DNA of 64,000 nt from Prostheceraeus crozeri (GCA_907163375.1 CAJQUW010012890.1:744001-808000); one strand, 5' to 3'; numbered from the stretch's first letter, positions 23,600-34,471 are shown. Translations and numbers: made by a program. Notes: generated by a model not told the origin, from the sequence alone.

Positions 23600-24440
23600 G
23601 TATGTTATTTGTCTTTTTTTACGACACCACGCGTAAATCTTTGAATGAACTTGGTTTACCCTTTTATACTACCTCAGGTGCACTACAGGGTGATACACTC
23701 ACCCCTTTCTTTTTGTGACAATCCTTGACGCCGCATTGAGAGACGCTTGGATGACTCATGGCTACACAATCAAACGTCGAACGTCTTCTCGATCTCCAGC
23801 TATCAGCATGCCGTACCTAGTATTTGTGGATGATATTGCCTTCCTCAATGATAATCCGCATGGGTTGCAGTCGTCAGTAAGCAACATCTATGAATCCGCG
23901 GGTAAAATCAGCCTGAAATTCAGCGCAACTAAAACTGTGGTGCTACACATCGGCCCCGAATCCTACCCGAATATTAAACTGTCATCAGGTGAAACGTTGA
24001 AGTCGGCTAAAAAATTCACGTATCTCGGAGGAATGACAGACAATGCTGACATTGCAGTTAAAGACAAAAAATCGGTCGCGTGGACTGCAACCTTCAAATT
24101 ATCGAAGATATTCCATTCAAGCGCTAGCGATCAGTCCAAAATCAGACTTTCCAAGGCTGCTGTACGGATTAGAAGGCTATGACAGGCACCCGCTCCCACC
24201 GATTAGACCCAATCCATTGTCCACTCGACAGGTTTGCACTTGGAATTCACACCTCCTTCGCCGAAAAGGCATCGCTGAAGCTTCCAATAGTCTACGCCAA
24301 AGAAGGCAGAAATTGACATATTCTGCACACCCTGATTTGGCTGTTTTGATTTCACTCAAATATGAACCCTTCGAACCATTGAGTCGGGGAATGTCCCACT
24401 TACTCTCACTGAGAGAGGAATTTGCAACATGCATACTGTG
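23600..24440 (+). pseudogene. LINE-c: RTE-like reverse transcriptase fragment
   Basis: It begins around LPFYTTSGALQGDTLTPF (RT motif with GxxQGD, typical of the RTE-like endonuclease-RT group). A one-base frame change in the T-run near 23710 follows, then FVTILDAALRDAWMTHGY and PYLVFVDDIAFLNDN (catalytic VDD). Next come SLKFSATKTVVLHIGPES and KKFTYLGG, and AWTATFKLSKIFHS with a YGLEGY block near 24170. The endonuclease and RT fingers are missing. It clearly differs from LINEs a, b, d, e and f in carrying QGD and the K-x-F-x-Y-L-G-G block. A reading-frame change near 24170 separates it from a C-terminal tail ending at 24440. Confidence 0.65.
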
Positions 24441-24894
24441 AAAGTTGTCTCTTTTATTTGTTTCTTTCGAATAAAAGTATTTTCATCATCTTATTTATCG
24501 ATGAAATAGCTAATAGACGATAAAATGAAGTTCAAGTGACAGTTCTAAACATTTGACAAGAAGCATTTAACGTACATGTACAATGTCCATTCGCGGTATT
24601 ACTAAAACTGCAAAATTGCCTTAAAGGAGACAACCAAGACGAACAACATGATTGTTGTCATCTAAACCAGCTATTTGGAAATTTGCGTAAAGCTTCCAAC
24701 CTACTAATGTCTACTTGTGAGAAATTGATCAATTTGAACGACAACTGCAGGAATATTCAATACCCTGCTCCTATATCAAAATTCAAATAAATAGTACTGG
24801 AAAGGTCATCTTTCGTCAATTGGTCAACTGCAGTGTGGCAAATTAACCACTCAAAATGACTGATGAAGATAACTATAGTTTCATATATTGTCTG

Positions 24895-25514
24895 CACAGA
24901 ATTAAATATTTTGTTTATCTGCTCCTTTTATTACTAGAAGTGTGATTAATTCGAAATGGACGGCACATCGAGGAACCTATTAAGTGGGCAAAAAAAGAAT
25001 TCCTAATACCTTACAGAGATAGGAAAAAAAGTCGTGCATCGCTTGCGGATTAGTGTGAGTTCCAGCAATGCGCTTCGATTGCCAAAATTCCTTCAGATTC
25101 GAAGAATTCAGATCTTTGCGCACAGGTTTTCTCCATAATGTTGGCCCTTCCGATCATTATTGAAGAAAGTAGCAGGCGTACGAAAATTAGTTCACTTAAT
25201 GATTTCACATCCTCTTCTCAGCATTCCTTACTATATCGTGCAAACATTTTATCGAATTTTAACCATACAGCGATATGCGTTTTGGTTGGTGTGTGCAAAG
25301 TGATATCACAGCACGCACGCATCTCTCACTGGCTCTGGTGTCCTCTGCTGACAGCTTATTGCTGGCTTTTTCCAGTTGTAAGCGATACACAAATTATCCA
25401 TTCGAGAAGAAGCAATTTGTCTATTTCTGTGATATGCCATTTCGATAATAAGGCTACATATAACTCTTCCTTTCTAGGAAACCGAAGACGCACGCAGATA
25501 AATCTAATTCTGTG
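24895..25514. mobile_element. hAT-x non-autonomous element, copy 3
   Basis: CACAGAATTA start and TAATTCTGTG end. The flanks ATTGTCTG (24887-24894) and ATTGCCTG (25515-25522) match at 7 of 8. It is the longest of the three copies (620 bp) and the most diverged inside. Its 125-residue open frame (25138-25515) is not shared by the other copies and is probably chance. Confidence 0.75.
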
Positions 25515-25522
25515 ATTGCCTG

Positions 25523-26706
25523 ATGTAAAGACTGCTAATGACCTAATAAAATATGCGTATTATTTCTCAGATGAAGTGACAACTCTATAATTCAAAACAG
25601 CACGTATAAGTTCATTCACAACTGAAGGCGAGCGTTGTCTTCACATATGATAACGCATACTAGGCGAGCTCATAGCAGTTATGTCTCCCAATAAAAAAGA
25701 TTGAAATCTAGGAATTGTCATTTTTATTTGAAGAAAAACAATAAAGAAGAATGAAAAGAAATGATTACCTAGGAGCTCCCGGAACATACAATGAGTTGAG
25801 CAAGTGAACATTCCATTATTTTGATACGAGTCCTCTGAATAAAGGTATGCGAGTAAGTACCCGAGTATTCGTGTCGAACACTATATTACACGATCAACTG
25901 TTGATTCAATACGATTTCTAGACTTAAATTTAAATGTTTTTGCTTTATAATTTGCAGAGGGTGATGAAGTTTCATTCTGTCATTGATCTCAATGTTTTGT
26001 AAAACTTGATGATGCTGTCTAACGATTGCGCAAACAGTTGTCTTCACTCAAATTTACACGAATGACACTGAAAATCTGTAAAAATATTGATTTTGGTACA
26101 TTCAGCTTTTTCATTTGAAATTCAATATTTCTGTTGTCATATTCGCTGTGTTATCGTGTTTCGAATCCTAATGGGATTACCGGAATGATGGTTCTCAGTT
26201 TTCTGGACTGTGTTTGTTGTTCATCCTCAATCTGAGAATTATTTCTGAACTCTCATCGATTTGTGTTCAAAAAAATGGCTGGCTTCCTTTTTGGTTAAAA
26301 AATTGGTCTGCCCAGAGGAGAGGAGCACAGTCTACGCCCTTCACTCAATCAATGCAGACATATCAAACATCATTTAAGACAAAATTTCTAGCTGGTTTCC
26401 ATTGGGTCTACCTTTTGGATGTGCTCCTCTATCTGACAAGAAGAGAAACCGGATGGAACACCGAAGAAGCTCAGATTCGTGATTGTCATAGGGTGAACGT
26501 TACATGTATATTGTGAAAGTCTCTATTTCGGCCTCGTTTAAAAATGTTAATTTTCTACACAAAACAAATTTTTCTAGCAATTTGTGGCAAAAAACACATG
26601 TAGCGCAATTTCTTTCACAAACTATGTTTGTAACAGACAAGCGTTCGATAATCCCCTTTATTGGATCTTACTACATCATAAGTAGAGTCAATGAATGTGA
26701 TTTAAT
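25523..26706. other. No gene; contains a partial LTIR right-arm fragment (about 26420-26540)
   Basis: The fragment shares CTGACAAGAAGAG, then TGTGAAAGTCTC and TTCGGCCTCGTT, with the LTIR right arm at 22400-22500. The rest is AT-rich with no recognised feature. Confidence 0.35.
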
Positions 26707-27131
26707 AGAAGAAAATGAAGAATTCCTTCGGGTACTCATATTAATCTCTAATGCGTCCGAAATTTTCGTTTTCCGGCTTTATCAATGGAACATGTAGAAA
26801 TGCAAGCAGTGCAAATCTGGCTACTATTAGTGCAACGTGAGTAACATTCAAATGATAATTTACAACAGAAGTCAAAAATGAGTAAAGACTAATAAATACA
26901 AGTAAAACTAAATAAATAATGAACTGATACAATAAAATTACTTTATTTATTTACTCATTTTTGACTTCTGTTGTAAATTATTATTTGAATGTTGCTCACG
27001 CTGCACTGATAGTATAGCCAGATTTGCATTGCTTGCATTTATATATGTTCCATTGATAAAGGCGGGAGGCGACACTTCTGGACGCATTACAGATTAATAT
27101 GAGTACCCGAAGGAATTCTTCATTTTCTTCT
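26707..27131. repeat. Large inverted repeat (arms about 180 bp, spacer about 60 bp)
   Basis: The left arm starts AGAAGAAAATGAAGAATTCC and the right arm ends GGAATTCTTCATTTTCTTCT. Inner landmarks CAAAAATGAGTAAA (26874) and TTTACTCATTTTTG (26950) close the fold. The arms are similar but not identical. There is no coding content. It could be a fold-back MITE; I saw no clear target duplication. Confidence 0.8.
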
Positions 27132-28140
27132 GAATGGTTTGTCCGGGTACGTGGAGAACCACATCACACATTTGTAATGTGATTTAAGTCATACAGCAAA
27201 TGAAAAATGCTTACTTCTTTCTCATTTCAGTTAGAGACAATTAGAGAAATATGTGCTTATCCGAAATAAACAGTGATAGATATGTCTTTGTGAGATCCCG
27301 AAGGGAAAACCTGAAGAGACGAGATTAATCGTTGATACAATAATTGCGCGAAATGCAGACGTTGGCTTAATAGCCTTCATCCAGGCAGGATATTCTATTG
27401 AAAACAACAGGATATCTCCAATTAATGAAACAATTCAAATCATAAACAATTCAAATCTCGCACTCTGAGCTCGGCTTTACAAATTGAACATTGCAAAGAG
27501 TGTAGAGTGTATCGAACGCAGATTTGCAAAGCTACGACTAAACTGCACTGTTCAAAACACTGTGTGATCAATCACTGCTGCCATGTGCTACGCAATAAAT
27601 AGAGTGTAGCGAACGCAGAATACTTGGGTCAGGCCTGAGATTCAATTTCCATATGAATTATAGCTTATAAACTAATATAATTAATATAACATATATAATT
27701 ATAACTTATAAACTAATAATTGAGTTGGAAGAAGAAGAAATTGTAGAAATAGACCAGAGATACTGATTACACTGATAATACACTGAGCAACAATGAAAGC
27801 TGCGCACCGATGATGATCATCCAAATGCCATTCTTGCCACTATGTTCATCTCCGTCCTGTGTCCTAATATTCTTAATTCATCATTTACTTTCATAATTCT
27901 TCATAGGTTTTAGTTCAGGAGACAAACAGACAGACGTGTGAGTCTTGCCACTAGTGATGTACGCGTGCATGGAAGACGGCATATCCTGCAGGCCATCACC
28001 ATTGCATTGATCGTCGGGCCGAGTGGACTTGAGGAAAGAAATGAAACTTGACAGCCATTCACAAAATATCATGAAGAGCATGAAGCCCAACATTAACCGC
28101 AAACATGAACTGATTGATTTTTAGTCTGATTCTCACATCC
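27132..28140. other. No gene seen
   Basis: AT-rich, including a (TATAA)-type patch at about 27660-27715 with the phrase TTATAAACTAAT twice. A 73-residue minus-strand frame at 27881-28102 is hydrophobic at its start but is not recognisable. Confidence 0.35.
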
Positions 28141-28203
28141 CACACACCACTATATAAGGTTGCAGAGCTTTGTCATCACTCTGTCGGTCTTACTTGTGGT
28201 TTT

Positions 28204-28262
28204 AGCTTGTGTTGCCCCTGAGGAAGCGCGAAGGCGTGAAACGTCGGGCCTGTAAATAGCTT
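28204..28262 (+). ncRNA. Hammerhead-ribozyme-like motif (Penelope-like element type)
   Basis: The core reads CTGAGGA (28218-28224), a short GCGC-GAAG-GCGT stem-loop (28226-28237), GAAAC (28238-28242), then GTC (28243-28245) with the expected cleavage position after C. GCCC before the core pairs with GGGC after it, and AGCT words further out (28204, 28256) could extend helix I across an internal loop. Helix III is only the self-complementary ACGT, which is how Penelope-like hammerheads are built and which favours dimers. One extra A follows the CTGAGGA core, so activity is uncertain. Such motifs mark the terminal repeats of Penelope-like retroelements. Confidence 0.5.
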
Positions 28263-29046
28263 TTAACGTCATCACTTAGCCATAAAATTTTAGAAGAAGA
28301 CAGAACTGGTTTTTGCCTTCTCCGATAAGAAACGTAGTCTTCTGTTCGCGGCCATCCTATTCATTCGCAAAATAATTTGAGTGCAAATTTGGTGGCTGAC
28401 TCATAGAAGCTATCATCGATCGCTAGCAGCAGCAAGAATATGTTAGCTATCAATCTCCAGCGTGCGGAAGTGAAAGTTGACTCAGCCATGGCATTTCAGC
28501 TTCCAGTGAATTCAGTAAATAATATGACTTATCATTCCCTTTAAATAGTATAATAGTAGAGCAAAATAAAAACTCTTTCAGTGATCAATCTCTCAGTTCA
28601 TTCATCTATCCATTATCTAAATGATTTCTTTGCTTCTGATCACCCTTGTCAATTCTCTCTGTAAAAGGACAGCGTGATTTCAACCTCGATGGTTTTCCGG
28701 ACAATTAATGTTTCATTGTAGAAAAGATTTAATTATCTTATGACCGGCTAATGAAAGTAGGGATGAAGTTCGAGGTCATTCCAGTCAGAAAAGACTCAAT
28801 TTCCTGATCATTTTCCACACGACTCATTGTATTTCGGTTAAGTGAGTCAACTTCATAAAAGAGAATCAAATGGGATTAAAATCATAGTGCAAGAATCATT
28901 TCCTCAATGTCGAATTGACGTTGGTAACTGCTATTCAAAATATCTGCAAATTCAGTCATTTCTCGAAAATTCACATTTGTTCGTCCACTACTTCGTCACA
29001 ATTTAGACTTTGACATATGACTTAGAGATGTGCGAAAGCTATGAAC
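28263..29046. other. No gene seen
   Basis: No open frame above 60 residues with any recognisable motif, and no repeat partner found in the window. Confidence 0.35.
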
Positions 29047-29939
29047 CCATAGAGTAAATATATTAGGTAGAGTGGCAACTCCGCATTTATTAAATCCCCA
29101 ATGTTTTCGATTTTACACTTTTAAATTTTACAATTTTACAATTTTTCGATAAAACACTTTCGATTTTATTAAATGAACTCAAAGGAGATGCAGGTGGAAT
29201 TGTCACTAAATGTGAGATATGCAAATTTTTGCAGTTTTGAAGAAATTACAACGGAATTGACTGTTCATGATTGTAACGCAGAAGGAATGATGGTATCTCA
29301 CAGATTCTCTTGACTGCCTTGGAGATTTAATGTGTGCTAAATTAGCAATTCGATGGGTTCTTATTACTTTCATGCTCAACCTCAAGAGTATTTTCTTACC
29401 CGTAATCAGATCACAGGCAACCTGCAACTGGCAGAAAATCATATAATCAAAGACAATGATTTCATTTAACTTTGAAAGATGTAAATGGTTCCACATCGGC
29501 ATTCAGATTCAAGAAATGAAACATGAATTTAGTGAATCTCAAAATCATGCTGGTGAAAATTGAATTAAAAACTTCAAATTTCATCTAAGAAAGTACCTGC
29601 GAATAATATCGCGACTTTTTCATGAAGACTTAGGACATTCATGAAATTCCCTTGATAATCAGGTTAATTTCCGCCTATTTATGATGCTTATTAGCAACTA
29701 TTCATTCCTTTTGATATTCAACTTGTTTCATGCTACTTATATAGGGGCGTCATTTCGGTAGTATATAATTTGGCAAAATTTGACTTTTTTCAAAAGTGCT
29801 CAAATAATTTTTTGGACCACGGGAACGTAATCTCCGCAAAAAACTGAATCATCTCATATAAAAATTTTCACTGTATACAGATACTTTTTTTGAGTCGACA
29901 CTCTACCTATATAAGGCTACAGTCACACTGTCGCGCTCG

Positions 29940-30270
29940 GTCTTCTGCAACAGAGGCCCGAGGGGCCCCGATCATACCCCAATAATAGCCCCGATTAACC
30001 CCGAAATTTTCATCGCCATGAACTAAAAATGTGTGAAAATTATGACGATGGAGCACGATACGTCCCGTTAAAGGCACGATACGCCCCGATCAGCCCCGAT
30101 CGTTCCCGACCGCGTGCGGGACGCGCTCAACTCAACGGCCCGCATCGCGACCGCGCCACCACGATAGCACCCCCGACTCATCGCGATGCGCCGCGATGGG
30201 CCTCGATAAAGGCGCGATGAAACCACGGTGCGCCCCGATGAACCCCGACTAACCGCGATGCCATCACCGC
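29940..30270 (+). promoter_or_regulatory. Harbinger left subterminal CCCCGAT array
   Basis: At least five exact CCCCGAT heptamers and several one-off variants (CCCCGAA, CCCCGAC, TCCCGA, CGCGATG) are packed between the TIR and the MADF gene. Such subterminal motif clusters commonly bind the transposase or its helper protein; that role here is inference. Confidence 0.6.
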
Positions 30271-30555
30271 GGTGAAGGAGGGAAATATGACGAAAATGGC
30301 GTACTTCCTGTTTTTAGAAACTGACGTGATAATGCAGACATGAAATTTTATTCATACCGAGCGCTCATCACAACGCAAGCTTTCAGCGCCAAACTAATCA
30401 TTTGATTGGATATGCTTGCAGAGAAACTACACTGAAACGTCAATCGAATCGCGTTTTGAATGAAGAGGGACTTGTGAGTCATCAGTCTCATCATTCACCG
30501 ACAAGACTTCGAAGCAGCAACACCTGTCCAAGACTCCGAGGTCACACAACTCATC

Positions 30556-31845
30556 ATGGCCAAGACCAAGAAGATTGGCAAGCATCAAGGCAGCGAGCAG
30601 GGCAAGCACCAAGCACCTCCTGTCCTCCTGCGAGCACGACCGCCGACAAGGGAAGAGGAGGAGGAAGCAGCGGAAGGAGACCACAACGGCGGCGACGAAT
30701 TCGTAGAGGGACCACGGGATGCAGCAGCAGAAGCGCCACCATCATCACCATCACGCCAAAGAAGCCCTGCCGCGAAGACCCCACCGAAGAAATTGAGAAA
30801 GGCTGTCAACTTCCCAAAAGATAAAGAAGACGAGGCCATAGACTGGTATAAAGAACACATGTGCCTGTACGACAGACAGGACAAAGACTGGAAAAGCATC
30901 ACCAAGAAGGAGGAGCTGTGGCAGGGCATGGTGAGGAACCTCAACGTAGAAAGAGACACTCTGTTCAACTTTCTACACCACCAGCGCGACATCTACGTGA
31001 AGGAGCGCAAGCCCAAACCCTCCGGCTCGGTCTACAAGCAACCTACTCCTCGCGTCCAGTGGGTCCTCGAAAGGTTCAACTTCCTGGAGGGCCACATCCA
31101 CGAACAGCCCACACGTCAGGCCATGCACATAAAGAAAAAGCTGGTCCTCCCTGCAGCTGCGAGCGGCGCCACCTCCAAGACTACACCTTCCACAGACAGC
31201 ACAACTACGGCGACGACCGACACCGAGCAAGAAGCTGCTGAAGATCCGTTGAGCGTCGCAGCAATAAGAAAGAAGATCCTGCGCTACGAGAACGCATACG
31301 TCCAGTACCATGTCCAGCTGTATGAGAATACCCTCTTGCAGTTACAAGGCGACGACCAACTCTTCCAAGACTTAACGCAGCACGTCGCCAGCGAAGGCCT
31401 CAGGTACGTCGGCCGCCTCCACGAACACCAGCGGAATCAGGAGCGGCAGCCGGTTGACAGCCACCGCTGCCACTGCAGAGATCGATGTACTGGCCGCCGG
31501 CGCTGTCATCATCGGCAGTATGTTCGGGCAAGCTCCTCCAAATATCGAACATCTCAGGTACCAGGAGCAGTTCGGCAGCGGAGTTTACTGGGGAACACAC
31601 GCGTCTCCACAGCACCACTACCACAGCGCGCACAACCCGCCGCAAAGCAGTTTCATGGCTCCGACGCCACCGCCTCCACTCATGATGTCAACACCGACGA
31701 AACCAACCACGCCGGTCAGAAGTGTGACGGCCACGGCGGTCTCTTAGGGACAACCAACCAGCCGGGGGTCCGAACAGTTGGACGCACCACAGAGTGCCCT
31801 TCCCCGCCGAACTCCAGAACACCAGCTTTAACATTGATCAATTAG
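30556..31845 (+). CDS. Harbinger MADF/Myb-like DNA-binding protein
   Basis: ATG at 30556 opens a 429-residue frame. Residues 1-80 are basic, Pro/Ala/Glu-rich and disordered. Residues about 90-155 form a MADF (Myb/SANT-like) domain: DEAIDWYKEHMCLYDRQDKD, then a W at residue 122 and LHHQRDIYVKERK, with the conserved aromatic/Leu spacing. A Ser/Thr-rich linker and a helical region follow (AIRKKILRYENAYVQYH, then LQLQGDDQLFQDL). In known Harbinger systems this partner protein binds transposon ends and brings the transposase into the nucleus. After about residue 290 the frame turns Arg/His/Cys-rich. The plus-strand frame 31454-31747 (AGAVIIGSMFGQAPP, then Pro-rich) looks more natural, so a frame change near 31440 is likely. 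The C-terminal 140 residues as annotated are therefore doubtful. Confidence 0.8.
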   Translation: MAKTKKIGKHQGSEQGKHQAPPVLLRARPPTREEEEEAAEGDHNGGDEFVEGPRDAAAEAPPSSPSRQRSPAAKTPPKKLRKAVNFPKDKEDEAIDWYKEHMCLYDRQDKDWKSITKKEELWQGMVRNLNVERDTLFNFLHHQRDIYVKERKPKPSGSVYKQPTPRVQWVLERFNFLEGHIHEQPTRQAMHIKKKLVLPAAASGATSKTTPSTDSTTTATTDTEQEAAEDPLSVAAIRKKILRYENAYVQYHVQLYENTLLQLQGDDQLFQDLTQHVASEGLRYVGRLHEHQRNQERQPVDSHRCHCRDRCTGRRRCHHRQYVRASSSKYRTSQVPGAVRQRSLLGNTRVSTAPLPQRAQPAAKQFHGSDATASTHDVNTDETNHAGQKCDGHGGLLGTTNQPGVRTVGRTTECPSPPNSRTPALTLIN

Positions 31846-32583
31846 TTGCCGATGACAGCATCCTCCAGTCCATCTCAACGACTCCCTCCTCGAACAACTA
31901 GACAACACCAGTCCAAACAGCCTTTCTCTGTGCTAAAAACTCACGGTTAGTTGGTTGTGATTATTTTGTAAGAAAACTTTGAAGAGTAATTCGATTTTGA
32001 AATAAGAATTTTCATTATCTTATATTTTTAAGAACATTGTGAAAAAAGAATTAGAACTGATTATGATTAATTTATTTTTGAAAAAACTTCGAAAATGAAA
32101 TGTAATTCAACATATTCTTATTTTTATTTTATTACACAAGGCAAGTTACGTATTCATTCTTTTTAGAGTTTGGGGTCCTGAAAAGGACAGGGTTTTAGCA
32201 TTTAAAAGACTGTACAGTGTACAGATGTACGGGTATGTAAGTAATGTACACACAAACTTTGTTAGAATGGCGTTTCGTTAAAAACTTCAAGGCCACTTTA
32301 CATCAAAAAGAAGTCAATAAAAATAAAAGTAATATAATCTATTATTCAATAAATAATAATATAGTCATAAGTTCTACATCATTTCCAACTGCCAGTCCAC
32401 TGCACCAACATCGGAATAAAGGTACTTGGTGAGCGTTTCTCTCTGTTTCCGTCCCAGTCGCTCCTCGCGATTAACAGCCCAGCCGCCGGCATCGAAAGAT
32501 GTGAATTGCAAGCCTTCTCTCCATTTTCCTGGGATAATTTCGTGGGTCTGTTCGTCTTCACTGTCAGCCAGTCGGACGTGCGC

Positions 32584-33738
32584 CTAGGGGTAGCGTATCC
32601 GCATCAGGTTGTGCAAACAACAGGCAGCTAACACCACGGTTTTCACTCGTTCCGGCTTCTGCGTCATATGATTCAGGAGACAACGAAACTTGGTTGCTAG
32701 TATTCCAAAGGCATTCTCTACGACCCGTCTTGCGCGTGACAATCTGTAATTGAAGACGCGATGCTGAATATTTAGGTCAAGTCTGCTGTACGGCTTCATG
32801 CACCATGTTCGCAGCGGGAACGCATCGTCGCCGATGATGTAGTAAGGCATTGGTTCCGTATCTCCAGACAGCGGTTCAGGGTCAGGGAGGTTTAGAGTTC
32901 CTTCTCTCAAACATTCTCGAAGTTAAGATCGCATAAAAATGCCGGCATCATTGTTACTTCCGCTCGTGCCAATGTGCATACACAAAAACTTGAAGTCCGC
33001 GTCAACTAGCGCCATCAGAATGATCGAAAATAAGTGCTTGTAGTTGTAGAATTCTGACCCGCCATGAGGAGGGTTTCGTATTCTGATGTGCTTGCCATCG
33101 ATTGTTCCAACCGTATGAGGAAACTGCCAACGTTCCATGTATGCATCAGCGACTGCTTGCCACTCGGCCTGGGTTGTTGGCGGGCTCATGACTTCTTCTG
33201 CGAACACGTCGATGATGGCTTGGCAGACTTCTAGTACAATGCCGGAAATGGTATTGTGTGGCACACGGAAGAGATACATTAATGAATGGTAGCTGTCTCC
33301 CGTTGCGAGGTACCGCAGTGTTATGGCTACCTTTAAGTCTGCCTTCAGCGCCCGTCGCCAGACGGTGTCTTTCTTCTCGATCCTGGGCGCTAACCGCTGC
33401 GTTACTTCCTCCACCAATTCCTTGGGCAATCGCATGAAATTGAAGAAGACGTTCGGGTCTTCGGCGCCAAGCTCTGGAATCAGGTGCGACATAACCCCCG
33501 ACGCATCTCGACGTTGGATCCACTCTCTCACCCAGACAGAACGTCCCTTTCTCTGACGTCTTCGTTGCCGGGCTTGTTGCAGCTTTCTCTCTTCCTCTTC
33601 TCTCTCCAGGGCGTCTAGATACTGGCGCAGCAATCTCTTCTGATTTGGCGTTAGCCTCTTGAGCTCGGCGTCGGTGATCTCTTCCTTGTTGTCAAGCTTG
33701 TGCAGCAGGCTCTCCATCGTGTTAGCGAATGAAGGCAC
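32584..33738 (-). pseudogene. Harbinger DDE transposase with one in-frame stop
   Basis: ATG at 33738 (minus strand) starts a frame of 271 codons. An in-frame TAA lies at 32925-32923, and the same frame continues for about 110 codons to 32584. Residues 41-66 are strongly charged. The HTH-like region follows (VAITLRYLATGDSYHSLMYL, then RVPHNTISGIV). The first catalytic Asp is D214 in GTIDGKHIRI and the second is D264 in SGSNNDAGIF. The Glu is in RRVVENAFGILATKFRCL in the post-stop part. AACCLHNLM near the end is the usual terminal helix. The total, about 380 residues, is normal for HARBI1-type nucleases. Apart from the stop it looks intact, so either this copy is freshly inactivated or the product is cut short just after the second Asp. 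It is convergent with the MADF gene. Confidence 0.88.
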
Positions 33739-33799
33739 AAACCACCTCTCCCCTTCTTATATAATCCCACTTGAAAGGTACTACCACATCGTGCTTTAT

Positions 33800-34230
33800 T
33801 GGAATTTATCGGGGCTCAGTGGGGATATTCGGGGTTCATCGGGTTATTATCGGGGCTACTTGTCATAAATCGTATCATATCGCCGCAAAATTTGGGGTTT
33901 GTCGGGTGAACATCGGGGTTACATCGTGTTAGGTCGTGGCTGACATCGGGCCCTGTCGGGGATGCAGATATCCCCGATCCTATCCCGAAAAGCCCCGTTC
34001 TTAACCCCGATGATTTCCGATCTGAGCCCCGATGATTCCCGAATAGCCCCGATGAGGTGTTGCTCGCCGTCCAACTAGTTTCCCAAACTACCGCTACAGC
34101 GATGTCAGCCATCTCCCCGATATTTGGGACGATAAGACGGCGATCTGATCACGATAGATCCCGATCACAAACCCGATTGACCCCGATCGTCACGATGACC
34201 TCCGATGACTCCTTATCGTGGTCCATCCCC
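33800..34230 (-). promoter_or_regulatory. Harbinger right subterminal CCCCGAT/ATCGGGG array
   Basis: At least nine exact heptamers by eye. Those nearest the transposase start (33805-33960) are in ATCGGGG orientation and those nearest the TIR (33970-34225) are in CCCCGAT orientation, so the array flips direction midway. The inner half probably overlaps the transposase promoter region. Confidence 0.6.
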
Positions 34231-34471
34231 GACAGTGTGACTGTAGCCTAACCCTACTCTATGCATGAACCTGACTTCGAGTCTAATCAGGCTTGCATTT
34301 CTAACACAATAATGAATCGAAATGAAAATGCGGAAACAACTGATGAGATAGATTAGCATTCATGACTAATTCACGATAATGTCGGACGGCGATATGTGTG
34401 GCATTGCAGATTCGTCCCATGAAGACGTTCCGCTGCATATGCAGAGCGGGACTCATATAATGGAGGCATAA

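Larger units (their letters stand above)
29915..34248. mobile_element. PIF/Harbinger DNA transposon, nearly intact, 4334 bp
   Basis: Both ends carry the same perfect 19-bp TIR, GGCTACAGTCACACTGTCG, and both are flanked by TAA (29912-29914 and 34249-34251), the 3-bp target duplication of the superfamily. Inside are the two genes typical of Harbinger: a MADF/Myb-like protein gene on the plus strand and a DDE transposase gene on the minus strand, pointing at each other with about 740 bp between the ends of their readable coding parts. GC content is visibly higher than in the surrounding DNA. Breaks seen are one in-frame stop in the transposase and one probable frame change in the MADF gene. It sits inside the right TIR of MITE-1 copy A. 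Perfect TIRs and few breaks indicate recent arrival. Confidence 0.92.
29047..34264. mobile_element. MITE-1 copy A, interrupted by the Harbinger transposon
   Basis: The left end is CCATAGAGTAAATATATTAG with GGTAGAGTGGCAACTC just inside. The right end, split by the Harbinger insertion, is CACTCTACCTATATAA before it and CCCTACTCTATGC after it, an imperfect inverted repeat of the left end. ATGAAC occurs just outside both ends (29041-29046, 34265-34270), a possible target duplication. Without the insert it is about 880 bp and non-coding. Copies B and C (34472, 45330) share the interior landmarks. Confidence 0.65.

Noticed and set aside
25138-25515. 125-residue open frame in hAT-x copy 3
   Set aside because: Not open in the other two copies of the element, so probably chance.
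30427-31311. Minus-strand open frames opposite the MADF gene
   Set aside because: Shadows of the GC-rich plus-strand coding region, with Leu/Arg-rich low-complexity composition.
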